64,000 bases of DNA from Coniferiporia sulphurascens (Eukaryota; Basidiomycota; Agaricomycetes; Hymenochaetales; Hymenochaetaceae): the NCBI GenBank assembly GCA_002794785.1, contig NBBA01000004.1, forward strand, positions 2,414,160 through 2,478,159, given 5' to 3'. Under the pieces are notes generated by a model that was not told the DNA's origin, made no database searches, and saw only the letters and a program-made list of their open reading frames with translations. Of the stretch, positions 44,101 to 56,982 are shown one piece after another. Position numbers and translations under genes: made by a program. The number at the start of each line of letters is the position of its first letter. Within the stretch, counting starts at the first letter, position 1.

Positions 44101-47100
44101 TGTTCAGTGAATTCTCACGGATGCATTTACTGTATAGCAACTCTAGTTCACGGGGAATGTTCCGTCCCTTTAGGCATCTGAACCCGCGGCCATAAAGAAA
44201 GAAATAGATTGGTTTTAGTGATGCACCCATGTACATACATTGGACGATGTCGTTGAGCAGAACGACACGCGTAACCGCATACAACTTGAACCAGGCCCGG
44301 GCCAGCGAGCGGCCCGCGCGGAACGGCAGGCGGTCTACCCTCCCTTCCTCCGCGGTTGTATCGTCGAAGGCGCGTGAGCACCGGGCACATGCTGAGGAAA
44401 CCTGAACTACAAGCTCTCTTTCAAAAGTTGAAGAGAGCACAGTCTTATCTGGGAATGGAGCACTGCACTGGTATAATCATCCGTTTCGTCGGCGGGTCGG
44501 CGGCTCCCTTTATGTTAACCGCAGGCACAATGTAGTAAAAATACATAATTTGTCATTTTGTATTGTGCACAATTCCGAGGAGCACTGATCTACGTCCACA
44601 ATAATCTATCCGGCGGCAATATGCTGAGAAATAGCTTCGTAGTCTATCGAACGGTCCGCCGTTTCTGCTCTATTTACCATGGAAGGAGTCTCTTACGTAA
44701 GCGTTAGTGATGAAAATGTTGAAGCACTACGACACAAATATTAGACACTCGACAGTGGCCCTAATGATCCAAACTTGAAGGAAGGAGGATACCAGAGACA
44801 GAGGATGACTTACAAAAGCAAAGGAAAATTTAGAAGACGAAGCCTGAGCATTCTGTGTCTGGGCAGATCTCGGACTAAGAGCCTGTAAAGATCGTTTACA
44901 AATAATGTGCATCACCTTCTGGACGGAAGCACCTCGTGCTCAGGAGGGACAGCTGCGCGAATGAGCAATTCAGACGGCCCGCCTTCATAAGTCCGGAACA
45001 ATCCGGGCCCACTTGTAAAGAAATCGACCATCTCAACACACAGATTAGCGGCGACTCGAGGCACGGCTGTTATTAACTACACTGTGTCTGGCCAAAAGAG
45101 ATACTTAGGGTAGTGCCGAAGTCTAATACTTTATCCCGCGGGCCGCATCTGCCGCCAACTGCTGCAGTTCGGAATAAAGATCTCTTGCAGGTAGAGAGAT
45201 CCGAGTCAGCGGCATCCAGCTACTACTTAGAATCTTAGGCCAGGGTAAGTCAGCTTCTACACCTTAAGTTGTGGGGATTAGGTTCTTGGTAAGCCGACAA
45301 ATGTGTAAAATCAGGTCCAAGTGGCAAACCGCAGACCTAATTATCCGGGTTAGATTATGTTGGAGTTCGAGCTCGATGCCGAAACGGCGTCGGAGTTTGA
45401 AACCTTTTTCGTAGTTTTTTCACTGCTTGTATGCGCTCGGTTTCCCTCGCGCGATTATCTACTGGTTACAAAATATCTACGTTGGTGTACGGAAAGCATT
45501 TGCAAGCGCCGCAAATTGCTGAAAACCAACAGATTATGCGTCGGCCCGGCTAATCGACTGGAAGGAAAACAGTTTTTCTTACCCACCGGCGGCCTGCTAT
45601 GTCCGAACCTGGGAAAATATGTTTTGTTGTTTGTCGGGTTTCAGTACCGGTTCCCCATAACATGCATGTATTATTTCCGATCGACTTGGAATGGTCGGGA
45701 AGCTTCCGGGTAAAGAAAAGTAAAGGTGATGAAGAACGGTGACGATAGAAAATGTCCTCTGGAAACAGGACCCTAAGTTAGAAATCTTGAGGCATGCCGT
45801 CGCAGCACGGGTCGATCCTCGTTGATTAAGGATTTCTTCGTGGCCGTTTCCGACCAGGAGCATACATGCTAACTACGAGTAAAACTGCACAGGGCGTGGG
45901 GCGTAAATACTAAATACCAAATGTAGTCGCATAGTCAAGGTTACCAAATTATAATTCCAACATTTTACGCTGCCGTTGTGAGGGTAGATTAGCCATCCAA
46001 TGATAATGGATGACTTCTTGTAAACTTTTAATCAGTCCATTAGATTATCTTGGGGCCCAAAATGGAGGCGCACTTAAGTGAAAAGGTGCTGGGGTCTCTA
46101 AGCATCGCCTCTGTGGGTTTAAGTTTAATCCAATGACTGCAATAAGACACTTTAGGAAACTAACCCTGGGGGTCAAATTAAACCCTATTAACGCCTGCCC
46201 TATTTATGTGGCTATTCCAGTTCTCGGCTCATTCACTTGTGATGTCAACTTTTCTGTTTGTGAGGGCTGCGGAAATGATCAACGACTAGAAATCCCACTA
46301 GGCACGGCTAAAAGCCGCTTAAAAAAGTACAATAATATTCAAGTTTATTAAAAGCTTACGAGAAATGTGATATTCCGTTTCGGCCGTTGTCTATAATTTG
46401 TTAATCGAACTTGGGAATTGTTGATAAGACTCAGAGCAGTACCATACGTGCAATATTAATGCGCCAGCTGAGTATAAAAAGCAATATGCATGAATGTGAT
46501 TTAGGAGTAAGTCCCAATTGGTTGCTTTTCTTTTCTTTTCTAGAAGGTGCTCCAATGCCTTTCTCTCAGCTCCCGAGCCGTGTCAGCTAACACAGTGGGG
46601 CGAGATACCGAACGCATCCCTTCACTTTTTCCTTCACTTTCTTTACAAAGGAGTCACACGATTTCAATGGTCGCAGTATGGGCACGTCAATATTGTATAA
46701 GCTCTGTAAGTCGCACATTGAAGTGATCTGGAGAGGAGAACGTGTGTATATTCAAGCTTCATGGGTCAGGATGAATACTTAAAAAATGCAGACTTAATGT
46801 TCCAGTTTCGAGAGCGCCATAATATATATCAGGTGATACTTGCTATACATCGTGCATGCTTTTCCCCTGATATCGACTAAGACTGAAAATAGCTTGAAAC
46901 GACCTAACCAATGAAGGGGACAAGTGCGAGAGCTCCAAGATGATGATACATTGAGAGTTTGAGTCGTCATCATCATCTCGAGCTATATTCGGGATTCGTA
47001 GAATCTATGGACTTGTGACCTTTTCAAACTCACACACTTCGCTAAGACAAGACAATGCGGGACTTAGGTGCCTCTAGAACGACGGGGGAAATATGATACA

Positions 47101-50100
47101 CTTTCTGAGGGGGATTCTTCATCCTAAAAACAACTGGGAAGAGTATTACGAGTTTTTGATTAGGCTATGAGTGAAATAGCACTAGGTTTGTATTGAAGTG
47201 GAAGATTGGAGGGAAGACTGTATAAATATGTTTCTGTAGTTACGGCTGATATCTCCGTGGCGAGGTGAAGAACAGGTACTATTTTTACAGAGAACTGCAC
47301 CACTTCTCCGAGGCCCTTTATGCGTGAGCGCGATCACAGCATCTGCGGGGTCTTTAAAGGAATCTAGCCACACGAGGTACAAGGCGAGGTAGTGTCTAAA
47401 CGCCACCAGGAAAGTGCACCGCCTAGTAGCCGAAAGAGCTCGGAGTAAAAGGTCCGTGAATGTGGGTATTTCGCATGGACCAACAAGGATCTGTCGTGAT
47501 CTTCGATGCGAGAAAGCGGGCCCGGGAACTCCAGATGGAGAACATGGTATGGATTACATGGGTTCCACCAATCAATACCGATTATGAAGCTAAGAATGTA
47601 CGATGTCCGAGGATAAAGGAGCCATGTGGCTCACCGAATGTGCTTGCATCGTTTCCTGTATTTTTAGTTTGGACTCGGAAGCTATGTGAGCCGTAAAGAA
47701 CTAAGAAATGGGCTTATTTTAGAGTAATATATGAAAAATAATATATGAAAAACTCTCTTATTTTATGCGGATATAATTACCTGCGCAATACGCGCATAAG
47801 AAAAGCAAGCGACGGCCCGACAACGAAAGTATGCAGCATTGCCGTGGTCTGGCCTTCAAAGCTAATCTTAGAGTTCCGTTTTCCTCTCATTGCTCTTGTT
47901 GCGACTCAGAATCCAGAAAGGACACTAACCAATTGCAATGCGGATTACCCTGGAGCTCTTGAGTAACAAGAAGGATAGTACGACTGTATCACTGTGGGTC
48001 TAGGAGGTGGGGGTGGAAGTGGGGTAAGTACTGTATGTAACGTACAGAATCATATAAGACTGCTGCTTCAGTTCAATAGCCTCCGTGACAGCGGATCTTT
48101 TCCCGGAGAACTATACCCTCAATACTTCCCGAAGAACCACTCGAAGAACCACTCGACAGGCCAAGAGGGATGGTGGACCGTCGGGGACCGCCAGACCCGG
48201 ACTAGCCGCAGCACGTTCTGACCCTGTTTCTGCTTCTCTAGGTGCAATTCCCTACTGTTCACCTCCCGGGATAGAAGGAAACACAGTTTCTAAACATCCA
48301 ATGAATGGGACAATGAGTCAAGTTTCCATTGTGACATGAATAGGCAAGTAATAGATCGCATGCTATTGTTAGGGCTGGGGTGATGATACTGGTGATATTT
48401 AAAGTATGCTGCAGACGGTCCGCTGCTGTTTTTCAATAGTACTCGGGAGCCGAGGGTTTTAACCGAGAAGAAAATTGCAAGTCACAGGGAAGAAAATACG
48501 GCTTCCGTCGAGTTGGACTCTGGTTTCTAATTCTTATGGACCGAAACTTGCAGTCACTTACATTTTAGGAAATGAACCACAGCCCTCGGGTCTTGTTGAG
48601 AAGTTGTAGTGCAGCTAGGGGTTTAGAGAGAGAGGAGTATTAAAACTTGTGCGTGAGCCTGTTATTTATTAGTTTGAGCCAGCTATAGGACGAGCCCTGA
48701 AGCGGAAGCGGACTTGATTTTTGTAGGCAGGAGGACGGCCGCGGGCGTTGGCCGTGCAAACGGGCCGGGCGGTTGGTTCCACAGTGCAGCTTAAATGTTC
48801 CCTGTCCTCCGTCAGTAAATCATATGATAGCCGTATATCCCGAAGCTTGTGAAGAGAACGGTGTGTACTTGCCGTGGGCAAAAGACAGAAATGGCTTGCG
48901 ATCGCACTGCGCTTGATCGGAGCCCTGCCCAAGCGGGCCGCCGCACCCGCTGAATAGTGGTCATATTCATGAACATACAAACTCGTAAATCCGAGAGTTG
49001 AGACAACAGAAAGAAGAGAACCTTTGCAATGACTATTATGATCACACACACCTTAGAAAAACTTCCGAATTGAACGCTGATTGACAGTCAAGGACGCTGG
49101 ACGCACCACTTTACGGCGAGGTTTGCTAAGAACTTCCAGCAAGACCTGGCGCTCCAGTAAACCAATGGCGTGTGTGAGTTCGCTAAAATTAGTATGATTT
49201 CGTCCGCGCAACACCCGACAATATTTTATAGTTGTATACTGATTGCTGAAGTGCTATACTAAAGCTCTTGAGGGTCCCTAGCGCCTGACAATAGGATTAG
49301 CTGTAGAATCTGTGGGCTGTCTTACTTCCCAGACCAAACGACCAATGTGAAGATCGATTCCAAATAATGACTCAATCCTATCCCTATTTGCATATTTTGG
49401 CGATGGTCTTAGTTTTACCAGGCCAGACCAATCTGAGGATGTACAAACTACCTGTGCGTCCATCGGTGCAGACCATAGCAGCCATATTACTAAGAAGATT
49501 CAGTATCCAGGGGTACGGACACTTTAGGTAAACCAGTTAGGTCTTCTAGTTCCTGTAGTGTTTTTTCTTCAGACGAAAGGACCACTTTATATCTGCCTCA
49601 CGCTGCGCAGTAACTGAGAAGTCGCCGGAAAGAGGATGAACAGCCGTGAGATTTTACGGCACCTGTACATTGTACAATGTATTTTCGTAATCGAAGCGTC
49701 AATATTATCGCACCAAAGAGATAGAGTCCAGATATTCATGGTCATCGGGTTTAAGCATGGTAGGAGGCAGGCAAATCGATGGTGCTGTCAGTGATTTCAA
49801 AAAGAAAAACTCGACGTGGGGCTCCTTGACCGAAAGCAGAAGTAATGTCAGTTAGCGAGATGATTAAGAGAATGGATATCCTTACTCGCTTTTAATCAAT
49901 GGACAGGGGTAGAGGTAGAACCCAGAGGTGCGCATGGCGATCGATGTTGGGTCGCTGTCCTTGTCCCAGTGACTCAGGACCAGCCTTCGCTGACTCGGAC
50001 CTTCGCTTCAAGTTGGTGTTCGGCGGGGTTAGGCTGGAGGAAGACTCATTCCGATAATTTTGAGGAAAACGAAGCTCCGACCGCGTTGCTTAGTAGACCA

Positions 50101-50374
50101 CGTCCGCAGAGACTGATTCTGCTAGTCTTGGTCCTATGCGACTAGGCTTCCGTAAAAAAAATCGTAAGCTGAGACTTATAGCACATTTTCATGCGATGCT
50201 TCAAGCAACGTCTCCCATTTGGGCTGGTTAATAACGTGTTACGTGTACATGTAGTTTTTGTGTCAGCAAGTTTCTGCATCACGTGACTGTAACCTTTAAC
50301 GGAACGTGGGAACGCGTTTCGCTGACTAAGATAACATACGCATGACAGACCTCAACGCCTAGCCAGGGCATTAA
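41147..50374. other. Gene desert of about 9 kb
   Basis: No frame on either strand carries a motif I recognise, and none shows the GC-rich codon use and short introns of the genes nearby. The longest frame (44440-43895, minus, 181 codons) includes a GC-rich patch at 44270-44350 and no domain. I see no LTRs, transposase remnants, tRNAs or large repeats. It may be old decayed repeat or relic DNA. Confidence 0.4.
47725..47752. repeat. Perfect 14-bp tandem duplication
   Basis: TAATATATGAAAAA occurs twice in succession (47725-47738 and 47739-47752). Confidence 0.9.
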
Positions 50375-50846
50375 TACAGTCGAACCTCCCATAATGAATG
50401 GGGGTCGGTGGAAAGGAAAAATATCCATTATGGGGGGATATCCAGTAAGAGAGTCCCATTTTATTATGTAATTAAAAAATTCTTGTAAATTACCAAGATG
50501 GGAGTAAAGTAAATATTGTAAGACTTAAAATATGTCACATATTGCCGGGTTACAAAGGGAAAAACTGAATGTGACTAATGTGTACCGCAAAATCAGGTTT
50601 TAGTATTGATTATAAACGGAAGAAGTGTAAGCAAATGTCTATATATAGTAGTTTATACAGCCGAGTTTACCTCTGATAATGGATATACCTATTAAATTTT
50701 TAATATTTGTTATTCATTATGCATTATCAAGTTTATTCATTATCTTATAGGGAATTCCTGACTACCGACTCGATGGAAGCCCTAGACTACCCATTATGGG
50801 AGGTTATTCATTATGAGAATGATCCACTATGGGAGGTTCGACTGTA
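50375..50846. mobile_element. Tc1/pogo-like MITE, 468 bp, with TA duplication
   Basis: The element runs 50377-50844 between two TA dinucleotides (50375-50376 and 50845-50846). Its ends are inverted copies that match for 17 bases (CAGTCGAACCTCCCATA) before diverging. CAG starts and a TA target are typical of Tc1/mariner/pogo elements. The interior is AT-rich, has no transposase frame and contains extra copies of CATTATGGG and TTCATTATG near both ends, as in subterminal repeats. It is therefore a non-autonomous element that needs a transposase from elsewhere. Confidence 0.85.
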
Positions 50847-50849
50847 TTG

Positions 50850-51365
50850 TAATATACCACTACAAATGAATTCGCGTATACAAGTGTTCTATAATCTAAA
50901 GAGCTAAGCACTTGAAATGTCGAGTATCGCGCTTTCCTACCAGGTGAAAATTCCGACTCGGGTGTGAGTAGATTCAGTAAAACGTTTCAAGTCAGAAACT
51001 GACAAAACAGCGATACTCTCGAAGTTAACTGTGTTTATATTAGAGGTACACTTCCTGATTATCTAAGTCTCGCATTTGTCCCTGTGTACTGCAGGTATTG
51101 ACGCCTTGGTTTATGCGACTCGACTTTTTCACCAGGTACTAGGACCTAATGACCTAACCAAGCCAACGTAAGCCGATTGGTATGACGTCAAACGGGCCGA
51201 ACCCAAACCATGACGCTGCCCAGGAACGGCAGACGTTAATGTCTCCAAAGCCGTGTCCATGTTCTATCCAATCCAAACAAATTCACGTCGCCGACATGCG
51301 CAAAAATATTCTGTCTCAGGACCTTCCCTCCCATACTCCCATCGTCCTCCGCGCACTCGCTCGCC
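50850..51365. other. Intergenic, upstream of the Frag1-like gene
   Basis: No gene is supportable. Composition shifts to GC-rich from about 51180 toward the start codon at 51366. Confidence 0.4.
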
Positions 51366-52341
51366 ATGAACGTCTGTCCTGTGCCATCCCGCCGTCCTTA
51401 CAATGACCCCGATGTCTACCCACCGGGCACCCGCCGCCGTCGACACCACCATTGGTGGTATGTTTGGGTCCCTCTCGCTGCTGCTGGTGTATGGTTCGGT
51501 ACTATTCTCGCACTGCTTATCACTTGGCTTGCGGGTGGACGCCAACACTATTCATCCATGAGCCCCGGCCAGACCATTGCCTACATATCAGACGTCGCGG
51601 CTGACTTCCTGAAGCCCTTGTTCATTACTGGATGCGCCATCACAGCCGTAGGATTCTTCCTGAGCCTTGCGATTGAAAGATGGGCTCGGCATGAAGGACG
51701 GTGAGTATATATTACATTTTTCACGGAGCACATTAATTGAACGTGGGACACTACTTCCTACTAGTCTTCTCCCTGACATGCGTCGGCGCGAGAAGGTCAT
51801 GGCCTCGCTCGCCATTCTTGGTTCTTTCATTGGCGGGCTAGGCCTCATCCTTCTCTCCATCTTCGACACCAAGCGCCATCCCGATCTCCACCGAGATTTT
51901 CTCCTAGTTTTTGTTGTCGGCGCAGCACTTTCTGCCATATTTACAGTCATCGAAGTTTGTTGAAATATTCCCTTTTAAAAACAATTGCAAATACGCTTAC
52001 TTACATTCTATTTTTTAAAACAGTTCAGGTGGCTCGACAAGTCCTTCAGTCAACGCTTCCGGCTCCTCCGAATTTCGTACCTTTTCAAAGCCGTGTTTGT
52101 CTTCATCCTAATCGTGCTTGCCATCGCCTTCGGCTCCCTACTGGACTCTTCACACCAGAACGCGGGTGCAATAATTGAATGGACTATTGCATTTCTCTTC
52201 ACTATATACCTCCTTAGCTTCTGGTTCGACCTTCGCCAGAGCAAGGGCATCGAAAAAGGCGAGCTCATCCCCGAGCGCCTCGAGAATGGGAACGGACAGG
52301 TGTACGGATACAGTGGGATGCGAGAGAGACCTGCCATGTAA
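51366..52341 (+). CDS. Frag1/DRAM/Sfk1-family multi-pass membrane protein
   Basis: 280 aa from three exons: 51366-51700, 51765-51954 and 52024-52341. Phases close. An N-terminal basic/aromatic run (GTRRRRHHHWWYVWVPL) leads into a first membrane span. About five or six hydrophobic spans alternate with short polar loops: WFGTILALLITWLAG; FITGCAITAVGFFLSL; RREKVMASLAILGSFIGGLG; DTKRHPDLH; LVFVVGAALSAIFTVIE; LFKAVFVFILIVLAIAFGSLL; IIEWTIAFLFTIYLLSFWFDL. This order, with the loop FDTKRHPDLHRDF and the last span ending FWFDL, fits the Frag1/DRAM/Sfk1 family, whose members act in GPI-anchor remodelling, phosphoinositide signalling or autophagy. Which role applies here is not visible. It has no lesions and starts at CGCCATGAA. 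Confidence 0.85.
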
Positions 52342-53269
52342 TGTATATGTAATGAAATGGCGTGTTGAGGGTGTTTGGATTCGATTTATCCCTTGCTGTG
52401 CGGACGCTGCCTTAATCGTATCTAATATAGCTATGGCACTGTTTTCCACTGGAGTTTAACCCATGTATAGTTGCTCTTTACGCGTTTTATAATTTATGAA
52501 ATATTAACGAGTGCGCAATAGTCGACTTGGGAAAAAAGCTATGCACAAGGTGGAGAGAGTTCATTCGAAAAGACTCGTGCTGCTCCAGATCCCTGAGGCC
52601 ATGGGATAAATGTTCGAGGAATGACTGCACGCGTTTGACTGGGCTATGACTCGGAGCACGCAAATAGTCGAGTTCACTCATCACAAACGGGTACATCCGT
52701 CTCGGCAACTCCCACTCCACCCTTCCGCCACAGCAATTATCTAGTCACGTGACTATGGTTCGATATGCTGACGTCAGATTTACTGTCCATGCTGCGTCGT
52801 CTTGAAGTCGAAGAAGAATTTTCGTTCACCTTGAGATGCTCACATTAATTGCTAATAAGAAATTTTCTTCAAAGGGAATGACTCTGCAGGATATTTAAAC
52901 GTGCTGTCATCTTAGACCGGGTCAGCCACAACAACGGCCAACGATCCAGCCGATGCTGTTCCCGGGGACTGGTTGCATGTGCCATTTCAATGACTTGGCG
53001 AGCGGTCGCACAAGCACCAATACAAATCGCAAAGTCTGTACACAATTAATTGTATGAGCTTTTTGTTTGCTATCTGACAGTACTCGTTTAAGGACCTCGT
53101 CTAATGTCGGGCTTCTGCCTAATGCGAGGTTTTCAACAATGATTAGGAGTTGCTTCTGTGTTCGCAATTTGCTCATGCCCGCGGACGGACTCATCCTAAC
53201 TCTCGAATACGGACTCATCTGGATGTTTCCGATGTGGGTGCGTCATAAGCAATGTCCACCAGACGTGGG
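52342..53269. other. No supportable gene
   Basis: A minus-strand frame (53218-52922) contains TQKQLLIIVENLALGRSPTLDEVLKRVLSDSK-like sequence that looks helical, but no start, splice set or family can be defined. Confidence 0.35.
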
Positions 53270-56200
53270 TTGTTCCCCTCACCATCCTTTAGTGAACAAT
53301 CACGGGTTAGAGTTCCCACCTCTCTTGTCGCAACTGCTTCCGATGTCAACGCCATGGCCGGTACTGTGACTTCTTGTTTTCATAGCGGTCTTACCCCGCT
53401 CGGCTATTGAGATCTCCTCTTTCATCTGGCCATTATATCGCTTCGCTGATAGTCACAACAAGAACAAGCCAGTGTCTCTTATCTTGTCACCTGCGTGCCG
53501 ATATTCAAATGGACAAGGCACACCTCCGTTTAGAACACTCTTTGCGAGAGGATCGGGATGATGTCCTAACCTGCATCATATTCGAGCTGGGATCTCCTTA
53601 AATATGGGGGACCTTCGTATTTGCTTGCACACGAAAGAAAGATACCGGACGTTCTTACGCGTATATTTGCATATCTCAGAACTCTTGCTCTGTGTGCGCC
53701 ATGGCAAAAACCCGCGGGACAGTAAGCTCCGAGATTTCTGTTGACAAGGCTATCTGCAGCTATACATAGCCCACTAACATAAATTTGACCTATGATACTT
53801 CGCAGGGATATCAAAGGGTCCTCCTTCCGTTAATCTAGATAGAAGATCGCGATCATGCCCGCCTTCCAAGTTCTGGTCGCTTAGGCTGCTCAACCCGAAA
53901 CCAAGACCATTACAAGTAGCGAGGTTGAAGCAGACGACTGTCTATTTCGTTTTTCTACGATGGCTAATTACTTTCTTGAGCGGACTGCCAAAATGGGTAA
54001 TTTGTGCGGCTGGACTTTAATCTGTGGCTTTGGTGTGCGTCGTCAATACGATCTCGGTCAATATCGACAGAAAAATTTCGACGACAATCACGGAAATCAG
54101 CACATACAGAAATCAGCACATGCGCCAATGTCCAAAGATATTGAGGGGCTGAATGTTGGCATTGACACCCGTTATTTTGTCTGTCGACCCTTGATTGAAT
54201 CTCTCAGCACTGATATCGCCGTTCTACTTTCCATAGGCTTTTCTGAGGCTACTGAGAGTACGCCATTAACTGGTAGTCGGACCAGCACTTTGGCCTTGGC
54301 TGATGACCGGAATCATGATTGCAACTCCTCGGGCAAAAATTTGCTCTATACCAATTGCAAGCCGGAATGTTTGACTAAACCACTCGGAATCGGAATCGGA
54401 TTCCAACTTTTCTTCCCTAAAGAATTTGAGCTCTTCCTTACGGTGGCTGACAACATCTTTGACGGCATGCTTCCCCGCGTCAATTTATCAATTGACAAGG
54501 GGCTGAGGTCAATGCAGCCTTTGAAACGAGCCGTCGCTGCTGCTGAACGCATGATTCCGCTGATATTGTTTACATCAGCAGCTAGTCAACTGACAGCACC
54601 AAGATGGCGAGGTATCACGGAGTCGATGACTCTGGGTTTTCGATTACTTTCATTGTTAGTGTGGCGGCTGACTAGGCCGTGAGCAACACGGCGTCAGCAA
54701 TTGTTATCAGCAAACAAGAATCCAGACCATGACTGCGGCATGCACCCCGCGCCTGTACGACCTATTTAAACCATGAGTCGAGAATCTTCCTTTCCCTGGG
54801 ATTATTGACGAGAGCGAACCCGAAGCGAGTTTCTGCCGTTGATGTCTTTCCGGCGGCTGACCCCACTTCCGCTCGGTTCGCACGGAAGATCTACAACTAC
54901 CAAAGCCGGGTGTCAGCCGCGTTCGTTATCGAAAAGTCGGCGAACAGCTCGGCATATTTTGCCGATACGACCAACAACGTTGTCTCACGACCTAGATATT
55001 TCCTCGACATTCGCCAAGGGTGAGGGATGTATCATTTCCGGTTGGGACGGACCCGGGCACGTAGGCGTGATGACAAAGGTCGTTCAAGGGCCATTAGACG
55101 GTTGTGATTTTCGGTATGTCGCAAACGCGTACTCCATCCGGAAGTTGTTATTGACGCATCGAAGTCTCGAAAAGCCCGAGGCTGTACTATCCGCGGGCAA
55201 ACTCGAATCGAAGGCAGGGGTTAAATACTCTGGGGTTATGAAGTCACCGATCTCGTTAAATCCGTGAAGACGACGACTAGGAACCCTTCTAGATCTTCTA
55301 CCAGTTACGATCGGTATAACTATACTGGTTGCCTCGGAATGGGACTGCACTCGAAAATTTGCTTCTAGTAGGGAGCCTTCTTTATCCTTGCTCCAACATC
55401 CGTAATGACGTCCTTCCCCAATCGAAATCAGTAGGCAACACAGTCTTCGGCGCCAACGCCCGTTTAACCGCGGGCGACATTCTTCGCGAAGCCCGTATGA
55501 CCCTGTTCAACAATATATGCTCCCCTGGATGTTTGCACGTTTTGCATTGTGCTGCGTTGCGTGTGAATCAAGCGGAAGTTCCGCCAAAGATCCCCGCTTC
55601 GCTTGCTGTGGCAAGAGCGGTGTCGAATCCCGAGCGTTCTACACGATCGGCCCATCCGCTACCGATGCTACCCCTGAATCGCACTGGGCCCCGGCCTTAT
55701 GCCCCATCGGCCTCGTCCCCAACTGTTGATAGTCTGGTCATCATTGGACTCTCCAAGTCTGAATTCGAAGTCGCACCTGCACGCATGTCTGCAGAGATTT
55801 CTAAAATGTCTATCAAGAGCGTTGTCTCGACAATAGCTAAGACCTTAAGGGTACCTGCTTTTAACGCGAATAGAAAAAGTTCCCCTGCATCTAGAATCTA
55901 TCGTCGGGACTGAAGGATACCCAACCGATACGTGGGACAAGGATTCTTGACACTCAACGTACCGCTGGACTTTCTTCCTGCGCCCCGACTCTGCCCTTTC
56001 CGGATCTTAATAGCAACTCGCCACTGCCAGCGAGGCTAGTTGGTGTACCAGTGGCCAAGGCTCGTCGGGGTGAAATCAGTAAGCCATCTGGTGCTCCTGG
56101 ATTCTCAGGACATACTCGTCCTTCCTCTGGTAATATTCGGTATCCAACGCCTACTGGTCCGCGTACGCCCCTCAATAAAAATGCACAAAGGTTGTTTGTG

Positions 56201-56461
56201 GGTTTCGGTATGTTAAACACTCCTACGTTTCCGTCCATTGTGAGGCGTGGGTTCTCTCGTCCTCTATTCATGTCGAGTCAAGGACATCCTCCGTCACTGC
56301 CTACAATTGAGACATCCACTAGATCGATGACGTTCAAATCTACGACACAGCTCCCGACCTCATGTCCCTCTTCGCACCTCAATTCTACGACGAATCGCTC
56401 TCTACTGGACTCTAATTCCAGGAGAAGATCGCCTACGTCCCGGAAAGCTATCTGGCGCTGA
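53270..56461 (+). pseudogene. Copy C of the subtelomeric membrane protein family, full-length relic
   Basis: Colinear with copy D but heavily decayed. Near 53340 the DNA still matches the N-terminus (GTCAACGCCATGGCCGG against D's GTTGACGCCATGGCCGG), and the segment that follows matches the membrane-span region with a TGA. 53460-53600 matches D's RHLHVDIERGRG...MSSPS region. 54840-55110 matches the end of exon 4 (GCIISGWDG...GCDFR against GACVIADASG...GSDIR), with a GTATGT donor at the equivalent place. 55290-55913 and 56051-56461 match exon 5 (AGDILREARMTLFN, GPRPYAPSASSP, MSIKSVVSTI) in two different frames, with the shared final AIWR-stop. Stops and frameshifts throughout rule out function. 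Confidence 0.75.
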
Positions 56462-56520
56462 AATAATCGCCACATGAAGTTCATTGGTACAACGATCAGA
56501 TTTCTCTGGTTTCCCTCTAC

Positions 56521-56889
56521 TTGTCTCCTTTTCCAATCGGATTTTCGACACATTTACTTGAACGGACATTCTTTTTTTTCTACCACATCATGAGTTCGGC
56601 AGCGTTTTTCTTGCGTTGTTCTAGCTTGTCCCCTGTTTTTATGCTGTTTTCGTCCGCTTCCAGATCTCGAGTCTGCATTATACATGTTTTGTCTAGTTCT
56701 CTAATGCCCTTCAACCCTTTCTCCCATTAATCCTAGTAAACACCTCTGGTATTTACTATCATTGTTATTTGTGCTGTGTACCATAGTTACATAGTTCAGA
56801 GGAACGCAAAAGGGTAAATTTTTCGAAATAGCGGAGGAAAAAAAGTGTCAAGTTGCAGTTTAATTCAGTTTCTTGTACTTGTTGTTCTG
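56521..56889. other. No supportable gene between copy C and the inverted repeat
   Basis: Pyrimidine-rich sequence with short frames, probably the old 3' flank of copy C. Confidence 0.35.
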
Positions 56890-56982
56890 AATTCACAAAG
56901 GCTCTCTGAATATTAATGTAGTCGGAGGACCGGTCGGGCGAAAGAATCCGAAATTGCACTTGCCATATTTGGAGACGTGGCT

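Noticed and set aside
43895..44440. 181-codon minus-strand frame in the gene desert
   Set aside because: No domain, no splice context, odd composition partly due to a GC-rich patch.
53960..54682. 240-codon plus-strand frame as an independent gene
   Set aside because: It lies inside copy C, between segments matching exon 1 and exon 4 of D, so it is part of that relic.
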